Assembly (NCBI GenBank): GCA_030705955.1
Contig: JAUZPL010000003.1
Location: forward strand, 1 to 64,000
Reading direction: 5' to 3'
Length of the DNA: 64,000 bases
DNA from: Bacillota bacterium
Lineage (GTDB): Bacteria > Bacillota > Bacilli > Bacillales > Cytobacillaceae
Part shown: positions 17,498 to 25,147 of the stretch, one piece after another
Layout: each line of letters begins with the position of its first letter
Numbering within the stretch: the first letter of the stretch is position 1
Translations under genes and position numbers: made by a program
The notes under the pieces: generated by a model
Told to the model about the DNA's origin: nothing
The model's database searches: none
What the model saw: the letters and a program-made list of their open reading frames with translations, nothing else

Positions 17498-19356
17498 GAT
17501 TGTACCCCTTTCCGATAGTGGTCATTATATTTTAGTAATCTAATAGCATTAAGGATCACAATTAGAACACTTAATTCATGTAGCATCATTCCTGATGCGA
17601 GGTAAACCCATTTTATTAAAACACCGACAAGGAGAAGGGCCACGACCAAACAGGCGAAAAATAAATTTTGTTTCATGTTTCTTGTTGTTGCACGTGCCAA
17701 ATTGAGTGAATAGGGGAGCTTTTCCATACGGTCCGACATCAAAACAATATCTGCTGTTTCCATTGCAGCATCTGTACCGGCACCACCCATTGCAATTCCA
17801 ACATCCGCTGTGGCAATGGCAGGTGTATCATTTATTCCATCCCCAACCATCCCCACTTTAAATCCTTTAGATTGAAGCTCTTTAAGCTTCTGCACTTTTT
17901 GTTCAGGTAATAGGGAAGCGTAATATTCATCGATGCCGATTTCATTTGCAACAAATGAAGCAGTTCTTTCATTATCTCCTGTCAGCATAATGACTTTTTT
18001 GCCATTTGCTATTAATTGTTTCACAGTTTCGGCTGCTTCTGGTCGTACCTGATCGGAAATGGAAATAATCCCTTTCAATTCCTGTCCGCATGCTGCCATA
18101 ACCGCAGTGCGCCCTTTATTTTCTTCATTCTGTATATACTGTTCAGTTTCTTTGCTGATTTCAACTTGATTTACCTTTAACAATTCACGGTTACCCACTA
18201 TCCAATTGGCATGATGAATGGTAGCAGAAACCCCCATGCCTTTATGAACCCTAAAATCCTTAAGATCTTCATCTAAAAGGATTCCTTTTTTTTCTGCATC
18301 AGCTACAATTGCTCTTCCAAGAGGGTGTTCAGATAAGGATTCAAGTTTTGCTGTTACTTCTACTAGTTCATTTTGACTCAATCCTATTGCTTGAATAGCA
18401 ACCACTTGAGGTTTACCCATTGTAAGGGTACCTGTTTTGTCAAAGGCAATGACATTTAGCTTTGCAGCTTTTTCCGTCATTTCCCCGCCTTTAATAAGAA
18501 TTCCCTGCTTTGCTCCATTTCCAATTCCAGCAACGATGGAAACAGGTGCGGAAATCACAAGTGCACCGGGACAGGAAATGACAAGAAACGTAAGGGATAA
18601 TCGAATATCCTTTGTAAAAATAAATACGAGAATGGAAAGAAGGATAATGGCTGGAGTATAGTAAACAGCAAACTTCTCGATAAATCTTTGAGATTTAGCT
18701 TTTGTATCTTGTGCTTCTTCAACAAGCTGAAGAATTTTCGAAAACGTTGTGTCTTCGCCTACTTTTTCTGCTTCAATTTTTAGATACCCATTATCTAAAA
18801 TAGCACCACTAAACACTTTATCATCTGCTGTTTTCCGAACGGGGAGGGGTTCACCAGTGATGGCTGCCTCATTAACAAAGGCATCTCCCTCGATGACTTT
18901 TCCATCTGCAGGGATCTTTTCCCCTGATTGAATGAGAAGTATGTCTTTTAGGTTGACATTTTCTGCAGCAATCATTTGTTGCTCCCCATTTTTGATAATC
19001 CTTGCTTCGAGTGGTGCCTGGTCTAGGAGCAATTTTAAGGAGGATCTGGTTTTCTCAAGTGTTCGTGCTTCTAAATAGGAACCTAGCAAGAATAGAAAGG
19101 ATACGGCTGCAGCCTCCAAAAATTCACCAATAAAAAAGGCACCAATCACAGCAATGGTAACAAGTAGTTCAATGCTAATGACTTTTAAGAAAACGAAACG
19201 GAATGCCTTTTTAAAAATAGGAGACCCTGCAAGAAAAGTGGAAACCCAAAGGAAGGCATCAGCCAAAATAGATAAATGAAAATATTGAAAAACGAGGGCT
19301 ATTAGGATCATAGTCCCCGTTAAAAAAACATTCTGTCCCTTGCTCAAGAATTTCAT
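17494..19356 (-). CDS. P1B-type heavy-metal-translocating ATPase with CPG instead of CPC
   Basis: DKTGTLT, TGEP, MVGDGINDTPA; transmembrane motif VISCPGALVIS (codons TGT CCC GGT); no fused N-terminal HMA. Confidence 0.93.
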   Translation of the reverse strand: MKFLSKGQNVFLTGTMILIALVFQYFHLSILADAFLWVSTFLAGSPIFKKAFRFVFLKVISIELLVTIAVIGAFFIGEFLEAAAVSFLFLLGSYLEARTLEKTRSSLKLLLDQAPLEARIIKNGEQQMIAAENVNLKDILLIQSGEKIPADGKVIEGDAFVNEAAITGEPLPVRKTADDKVFSGAILDNGYLKIEAEKVGEDTTFSKILQLVEEAQDTKAKSQRFIEKFAVYYTPAIILLSILVFIFTKDIRLSLTFLVISCPGALVISAPVSIVAGIGNGAKQGILIKGGEMTEKAAKLNVIAFDKTGTLTMGKPQVVAIQAIGLSQNELVEVTAKLESLSEHPLGRAIVADAEKKGILLDEDLKDFRVHKGMGVSATIHHANWIVGNRELLKVNQVEISKETEQYIQNEENKGRTAVMAACGQELKGIISISDQVRPEAAETVKQLIANGKKVIMLTGDNERTASFVANEIGIDEYYASLLPEQKVQKLKELQSKGFKVGMVGDGINDTPAIATADVGIAMGGAGTDAAMETADIVLMSDRMEKLPYSLNLARATTRNMKQNLFFACLVVALLLVGVLIKWVYLASGMMLHELSVLIVILNAIRLLKYNDHYRKGVQS

Positions 19357-19368
19357 TTCAATTCCTCC

Positions 19369-19590
19369 TTAAGCAATTTTTTGAGATTTAACATCATAGC
19401 CTAACTTATTAAGAATTTCTTCATATTCACTTGAATTTCCAACTGTTTCATCAAATGAAATTTTTACTTTTTGTGCATTATATAAAACCTTTGTTTCTTG
19501 AACGCCTTTTTGGCCAGTCATTACTTTTTCAATATGTTGAGCACAACTTGGGCAAGTTAGCCCATCGACTTGGAAAGTTATAGTTTTCAT
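19369..19590 (-). CDS. Stand-alone heavy-metal-associated (HMA) domain protein
   Basis: 73 aa; TFQVDGLTCPSCAQHIEKVMTGQKGVQETKVLYNAQKVKISFDE. Confidence 0.92.
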   Translation of the reverse strand: MKTITFQVDGLTCPSCAQHIEKVMTGQKGVQETKVLYNAQKVKISFDETVGNSSEYEEILNKLGYDVKSQKIA

Positions 19591-19648
19591 TTTTCATCGC
19601 TCCCTTTTGTTTGTATCACTATCATAAAAGTTTCTCCATCAAAAAACT

Positions 19649-19662
19649 TTGATTTAAGTCAA
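19649..19662 (-). promoter_or_regulatory. FNR-type box upstream of HMA/ATPase/Crp-Fnr operon
   Basis: TTGATTTAAGTCAA on + strand, TTGACTTAAATCAA on - strand (TTGA-N6-TCAA); -10 TATGAT at 19626-19621 puts the centre at -41.5 of predicted TSS 19614. Confidence 0.75.
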
Positions 19663-19722
19663 TGTAAGGAATTTTTTTTAGTAAGGTAGATTTTTAAACT
19701 TTTTTTATCAAACTTTACCCTT

Positions 19723-19734
19723 TTTTTAAACTTT
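19723..19734 (+). promoter_or_regulatory. Direct repeat upstream of 19810 gene (second copy 19691-19702)
   Basis: TTTTTAAACTTT occurs at 19691-19702 and 19723-19734, with a further AAACTTT at 19710-19716. Confidence 0.3.
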
Positions 19735-19809
19735 CTTTCGTTTGTTTTTTTTATTGGTTGCTACAATCCTTCATGTAAGCAATAAAAAAGTAAAATGGAG
19801 GAAAAGAAA

Positions 19810-20454
19810 ATGAATAAAATTAAAGCGATATATGATGTAGTGAAAAGTATGAGGGATAAAAAAGAAAGGGAAGGTATTGTTCAAGTAAAAGTAGAAGAAG
19901 ATGGGCAGCAATTATTAAAATTTAGTAATGAATTTCAGCATCTTGTGGATGGACATGTAAAATGCAAGATCCAATCGGAATGGAATTATGAAGGGAAAGA
20001 AGGTAAACATGAAAGTACAACAGAATTTAAGAGAAATGGTGAAGGAAGATGCCCGTTCCATAAAAGGTTTAAGCATGGTGAAAACGGTGGCCATGGCCCA
20101 GGATTTAAAAGCAAAGCAGATACAATTTTATTCTTCCTTCGCTTGTTAAATGAATTGAAAGTGGAAGAGCAAGGTGAAAACCTTCAATTTTCACTTGTGC
20201 TTGATGATGAAGTGAAAAAATTAAAAGAAAAAATGCAAGGAAAATTTGAAAAGAATCATTCCTTCCATCACCACCCATTAAAAGGGCTTCTAATGGAAAA
20301 AGTCTTGTTGATGGAAAAACCTCAAATTTGTGTAAATGTTGTTGCAAATAAAAACAAAGAAGTAGAGAAAGTAACCGTTTCCCTCCAAGGAACCTTCGAA
20401 AAAGACGGTCAACATGAATTAAACGCAGCTTTTGAAGTTCACTTTTCAAAATAA
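19810..20454 (+). CDS. Hypothetical His-rich protein, ~214 aa
   Basis: ATG 19810 behind ggaggaaaagaa; central CPFHKRFKHGENGGHGPGFKSK and NHSFHHHPLKG; no family recognised. Confidence 0.75.
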   Translation: MNKIKAIYDVVKSMRDKKEREGIVQVKVEEDGQQLLKFSNEFQHLVDGHVKCKIQSEWNYEGKEGKHESTTEFKRNGEGRCPFHKRFKHGENGGHGPGFKSKADTILFFLRLLNELKVEEQGENLQFSLVLDDEVKKLKEKMQGKFEKNHSFHHHPLKGLLMEKVLLMEKPQICVNVVANKNKEVEKVTVSLQGTFEKDGQHELNAAFEVHFSK

Positions 20455-20537
20455 TGAAAAGATAAAAACAAAATTGTCTTACGGCAATTTTGTTTTTGTC
20501 TTATATTAAAAATATAAACATTTAAAGGAGCATTTGT

Positions 20538-21695
20538 ATGGAGCGCAAAAACAAAAGCTGTCATAGGCATGAACACCCCCAATTTAGACCCCCTCCTGAC
20601 CATCCTTTTACACATGAAGTACACGAAATACGCACCAATTTTCATAAAAATGCTAAGAAATTCCGTTATGTAAGAATGGTCATGCTTTTGATGCTCATTA
20701 CGGTTTTTTATTTTTTATATCAATTTGTTGAGGTAAAGACAATCTTCATTCTTCTCCTTGTCTTTACCGTTATGAGAGAAGTGGGAACGTTTTTCTTTCA
20801 TCACCGCTTAGAAAAGCAAATATTGCAACCAATTGATACGTTAATTGGCGGAGTAGAAGATATCGCAAAGGGAAATTATGACACAGTCATTTCACACCCT
20901 ACAAAAAATAAAATACAAGCTCTAATTGCTGCGTTTAATAATATGGCAAGGGAATTAAAAAAGGCAGAAGAAATTCAAAAAGAATATGAAGAAAACCGAA
21001 AGCTGTTAATTGCAAATATTTCACATGATTTAAAAACACCTATTACTTCTATTCAAGGATATATGGAAGCTATTTTAGACGGTGTAGTTCCAGAAGATAA
21101 AACTGAAAACTATTTCAAAATCATTTACAACAATACGGAATATATGAATAGGCTTATCGATGATCTATTTTTATTTTCAAAAATTGATATGGATAAATTA
21201 GAATATCATTTTGAAAAAATTTTAATTGGAGCATTTACTTCTGATTTAATGGAGGAGTTTGCTTTTGAGTTTGAAGAAAATAATCTTGGCTTTCACTTTA
21301 AAAATAGACTAATTGAAGATTGTTTTGTATATATCGATCGCAAACGAATTCATCAGGCCATTCAAAATATAATCGGAAACGCCAGGAAATATGGGGATGA
21401 ACAAAATTTAGCTTTAGACTGTGAACTATACTACTATGGGCGGGATACGATTGAATTGCAAATAAAAGATAATGGGCCAGGTATTTCAAGCGAAAAGCTT
21501 CCGTATATCTTTAATCGCTTTTATCGTATTGAGAAGGAGCGTACAAAAAATTTGATGAGCACGGGGCTTGGGCTTTCCATTGCGAAAGAACTTGTTAAAG
21601 CCCATGGTGGAGATATAACTGTAAATAGTATGGAAGGGGTTGGAAGTTGTTTCACTATAATACTGCCAATTGTAAAGGAAGGGGAAAATAAATGA
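20538..21695 (+). CDS. HAMP-containing sensor histidine kinase
   Basis: HAMP region, LIANISHDLKTPITSIQGYMEAI, DNGPGIS, GLGLSIAKELVKAHGG. Confidence 0.92.
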   Translation: MERKNKSCHRHEHPQFRPPPDHPFTHEVHEIRTNFHKNAKKFRYVRMVMLLMLITVFYFLYQFVEVKTIFILLLVFTVMREVGTFFFHHRLEKQILQPIDTLIGGVEDIAKGNYDTVISHPTKNKIQALIAAFNNMARELKKAEEIQKEYEENRKLLIANISHDLKTPITSIQGYMEAILDGVVPEDKTENYFKIIYNNTEYMNRLIDDLFLFSKIDMDKLEYHFEKILIGAFTSDLMEEFAFEFEENNLGFHFKNRLIEDCFVYIDRKRIHQAIQNIIGNARKYGDEQNLALDCELYYYGRDTIELQIKDNGPGISSEKLPYIFNRFYRIEKERTKNLMSTGLGLSIAKELVKAHGGDITVNSMEGVGSCFTIILPIVKEGENK

Positions 21696-22378
21696 AGCAT
21701 ATTTTAATCATTGAGGATGATGTTAACATCGCTGAATTAGAGAGAGACTATCTTCAATTAAATGGCTACCATGTAACGATTATTTCAGATGGTTTGGTTG
21801 GAATGGAACAAGCATGCTCTGGAACGTACGATGTCATTATTGTCGATTTAATGCTGCCGAATAAAGATGGATTCCAAATTTTAAAGGCGGTCCGCAGTAA
21901 AAGTGAGATTCCAGTCCTCATTGTTTCTGCCAAAACGGACGATATTGATAAAATTAGAGGTCTAGGTTACGGTGCGGATGATTATTTAACAAAGCCGTTT
22001 AGTCCCGCAGAATTAATTGCTAGGGTAAAATCGCATATTAATCGGTATGAGCGGCTAATGGGGAAAAATCCCGTAATGGAAGTCCTTTCGAATAAAGGGC
22101 TTGAAGTGAATACTGCGTCACATCAAGTGTTTGTAAATGGAAAAGAGGTTCCGTTTACAACAAAAGAATACGAATTACTTGTTTTTCTACTGTCACATCC
22201 CAATATTGTGTTCAGCAAAGATCATCTCTTCCAAACAATATGGAAAGAGGATTGTTTCGGGGATACAGCCACAGTCTCCGTTCATATTCAAAAAATCCGT
22301 AAAAAAGTTGAAAGAGATCCTGCCAACCCTCAATATATTGAAACTATTTGGGGAGCGGGGTATCGATTTAATGGGTAA
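21692..22378 (+). CDS. OmpR/PhoB-type response regulator
   Basis: HILIIEDDVNIAELERDYL...VDLMLPNKDGFQIL; VHIQKIRKKVERDPANPQYIETIWGAGYRF; ATGA-type overlap with kinase. Confidence 0.94.
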   Translation: MKHILIIEDDVNIAELERDYLQLNGYHVTIISDGLVGMEQACSGTYDVIIVDLMLPNKDGFQILKAVRSKSEIPVLIVSAKTDDIDKIRGLGYGADDYLTKPFSPAELIARVKSHINRYERLMGKNPVMEVLSNKGLEVNTASHQVFVNGKEVPFTTKEYELLVFLLSHPNIVFSKDHLFQTIWKEDCFGDTATVSVHIQKIRKKVERDPANPQYIETIWGAGYRFNG

Positions 22379-22449
22379 GAAGCCTCCCTTTTTTGTGTTA
22401 TGATGATTACAGGAAAGAAAATGGGAATTTCTTCATAGGGGGCTATTTT

Positions 22450-23382
22450 ATGAAAATAATTGACTTACACTGTGATGCTTTAATGAAACTTCGTGATGCA
22501 AGAGGATTATTGCGATTTGCCGATGCACCGGAATTACATACAAATAAAGCTCGTTTGCAACAAGGAAATGTGATGGTACAGTGCTTTGCAATCTTCATTG
22601 ATCCAGAAATCAAATCAGATCAGAAGTTTCAAGCGGCAATTGAACAAATTGATTTTTTTTATCAGGAAGTTTTAGGAAAAAATAATGAGATGAAACAAAT
22701 TAAAAACTGGGCTGATTTTACCTCTTTAAGGGACGGAGAAATTGGAGCTATGCTAACACTGGAAGGTGTAGATACAATTGGAAATGATTTAACAAAACTC
22801 CAAATCCTTTATCAGCTTGGCGTTCGGTCAGTGGGTCTTACATGGAACAATGCAAACTTAGCTGCGGATGGGGCGGGAGAACCTAGAGGAGGAGGACTTA
22901 CACTTTTTGGGAAAGATATTGTTCAATTTAATAATGAGCACAAAATCATGACAGATGTTTCCCACTTAAGTGAAAAAGGGTTTTGGGATGTGATGGATTT
23001 AGCCAATTATCCTATTGCAAGCCACTCTAACTCACGTTCACTTTGTGATCACCCAAGGAATCTAACAGATGAACAGGCAACAGCAATGTTTAAAAAAGGC
23101 GGGATGATCCATGTGGTGTATTGTCCTCCTTTTGTAAAAAAAGATGGAAACCCCACTATAACAGATTTAATAAAACATATTGATCATTTCTGTTCATTAG
23201 GTGGCGTAAATCAAATTGGACTAGGGTCAGACTTTGATGGCATATCAACGGTCATTCCTGATTTAGAGGATGCCTCCATGGGTCAAAATTTAATAAACGA
23301 ATTATTGAAGCATTTCCATGAAGAACAAGTACGGGGATTTACTTCTGAAAATTTTCTTCGATTAGTTACCCATTTTTTTTAA
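22450..23382 (+). CDS. Membrane dipeptidase (peptidase M19)
   Basis: MKIIDLHCDALMKLRD, LTWNNANLAADGAGEPRGGGLT, DVSHLSEKGFWDV, GLGSDFDGI. Confidence 0.92.
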   Translation: MKIIDLHCDALMKLRDARGLLRFADAPELHTNKARLQQGNVMVQCFAIFIDPEIKSDQKFQAAIEQIDFFYQEVLGKNNEMKQIKNWADFTSLRDGEIGAMLTLEGVDTIGNDLTKLQILYQLGVRSVGLTWNNANLAADGAGEPRGGGLTLFGKDIVQFNNEHKIMTDVSHLSEKGFWDVMDLANYPIASHSNSRSLCDHPRNLTDEQATAMFKKGGMIHVVYCPPFVKKDGNPTITDLIKHIDHFCSLGGVNQIGLGSDFDGISTVIPDLEDASMGQNLINELLKHFHEEQVRGFTSENFLRLVTHFF

Positions 23383-23575
23383 TTTAGAGTGGAATAACTG
23401 AGTTAGAGCAGTGTGATTAGAATGATAAATAAATGGGTTCCACTTTATAAAAAGTGGGGACCTTTTTATTTTTTTAGAATAATATAAGTTTAGAAATTCT
23501 CCATATTTGGAGAGAGTAAGGATAAATAATATAGGGAAATAATAGAATATTATAACCATTAATCGGGTGATGATC

Positions 23576-23731
23576 ATGGAAAGTCCTTTTGAAGGAATAA
23601 TGGAGCAAAGTGAAAAAGATAATCAATTTTTTGAACAGTTTCAAGATGAATTTTTAAAGGGAAACATTGATAACCTTTCTTATTATGAGTTAACAGAACT
23701 TGTTCAGCAATTTCATATGAGAAAACTATAA
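23576..23731 (+). CDS. Small protein, 51 aa (below ORF-track cutoff)
   Basis: MESPFEGIMEQSEKDNQFFEQFQDEFLKGNIDNLSYYELTELVQQFHMRKL; followed immediately by a terminator. Confidence 0.65.
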   Translation: MESPFEGIMEQSEKDNQFFEQFQDEFLKGNIDNLSYYELTELVQQFHMRKL

Positions 23732-23765
23732 TCGACAGGCATTAAGTGCTTGTCGAATTTTTTTT
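23732..23765 (+). terminator. Rho-independent terminator of small ORF
   Basis: TCGACAGGCA-ttaag-TGCTTGTCGA followed by T-run. Confidence 0.8.
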
Positions 23766-23819
23766 AAGAAAGAACCCATAAATTACCTTTACATTTGGAA
23801 ATCAGTGGAATAAAATACA

Positions 23820-23844
23820 ACTGTATTAACAATAATAGTACACT
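23820..23844 (+). promoter_or_regulatory. YtrA-type operator
   Basis: ACTGTA-N13-TACACT upstream of the GntR gene; consensus AGTGTA-N13-TACACT recalled from B. subtilis YtrA work. Confidence 0.65.
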
Positions 23845-23865
23845 TAGTACAGATAGGAGGGCACT

Positions 23866-24255
23866 ATGTTTGAGCTTGATCTAAGAAGCCGTAAGCCCAT
23901 CTATGAGCAGCTTGTAGATAAACTAAAGGAATTAATCATTAACGAAATTTTAAAGAGTGATGAGCAGCTTCCGTCGGTTAGAACTCTCGCCCAGCAATTT
24001 ACCATTAATCCAAATACCATTCAAAAAGCATATCGGGAATTAGAGATGCAAGGCTTTATTTATTCGATTAAGGGGAAAGGAAATTTCGTAAATCCTAGCA
24101 GTAAAAAGGCGGATTTGGAAAAGGTAGAAAAAGTGAAGAAGGAACTTGAAAAGCTTATATTAGAAGCATTGTACCTCGGGATTAGTACATCAGAGCTAAT
24201 GGATTTAATACGGTATGTAGATGATACAAAAAGGGGAGGCGGAAAAGATGATTGA
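23866..24255 (+). CDS. GntR family regulator, YtrA subfamily
   Basis: 129 aa; RKPIYEQLVDKLKELIINEILKSDEQLPSVRTLAQQFTINPNTIQKAYRELEMQGFIYS. Confidence 0.92.
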   Translation: MFELDLRSRKPIYEQLVDKLKELIINEILKSDEQLPSVRTLAQQFTINPNTIQKAYRELEMQGFIYSIKGKGNFVNPSSKKADLEKVEKVKKELEKLILEALYLGISTSELMDLIRYVDDTKRGGGKDD

Positions 24256-25147
24256 AATGAGGAACGTAAGAAAGTCATTTGCAGGGGTGGAAGCTTTAAA
24301 CAATGTCAATCTTACGATTCAAAAGGGGTCTATTTATGGGTTAATTGGTTCAAATGGAGCAGGAAAGACTACTTTAATGAAGCTTCTTTCAGGAATTTAT
24401 CGCCAAGAAGAAGGGCAAATCACGATTGAAGGAAAACCAGTATTTGAGAATATAAGTTTAAAAGATAAGGTTTTTTATATATCTGATTATCCTTATTTTT
24501 TTCCACATTATACAACAAAGCAAATGGCTCAATTTTATAAGGATATCTATAAAAATTGGAGTGATGACCGGTTTTTTAAGCTTACAAATGTTTTCGGGTT
24601 GGAACTGAATAAAAGAATTCAAAGCTTGTCAAAGGGCTGGCAAAGGCTCGTTGCCTTTATTCTTGCTCTATCCTCTATGCCTGAAATTTTAATATTGGAT
24701 GAGCCATTAGATGGACTTGATCCTGTAATGCGAAAAAAGGTGAAAAACGTATTGATTCAGGATGTTGCTGAAAGAGAAATGACTATCTTTATATCATCCC
24801 ACAACCTTAGGGAAATAGAAGATATCTGTGATCATGTTGGGATCCTTCATAAAGGAGCCATCATCATTGAAAAAGAATTAGATGAATTGAAGGCAGATAC
24901 CCATAAAATTCAGGTTGCTTACAAAGAAAAGGTTCCGGAGGCATTAATGAAAAAAATGAACATCCTTCACACCGAAAAAAGAGGGAGTGTCTTTTTGCTT
25001 ATTGTAAGAGGTGAAGAGGACATTGTTGCAAAGCAAGTTCGAGAAACACACCCGGTCATCTTTGACTTGCTGCCTCTTACATTAGAAGAAATTTTTATTT
25101 ATGAAATGGGGGATATCGGCTATGCCATCAAAAATATCATGGTTTAG
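24248..25147 (+). CDS. ABC transporter ATP-binding protein (YtrB-like)
   Basis: GLIGSNGAGKTTLMKLLSG, ILILDEPLDGLDPVMR; overlaps regulator. Confidence 0.9.
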   Translation: MIEMRNVRKSFAGVEALNNVNLTIQKGSIYGLIGSNGAGKTTLMKLLSGIYRQEEGQITIEGKPVFENISLKDKVFYISDYPYFFPHYTTKQMAQFYKDIYKNWSDDRFFKLTNVFGLELNKRIQSLSKGWQRLVAFILALSSMPEILILDEPLDGLDPVMRKKVKNVLIQDVAEREMTIFISSHNLREIEDICDHVGILHKGAIIIEKELDELKADTHKIQVAYKEKVPEALMKKMNILHTEKRGSVFLLIVRGEEDIVAKQVRETHPVIFDLLPLTLEEIFIYEMGDIGYAIKNIMV

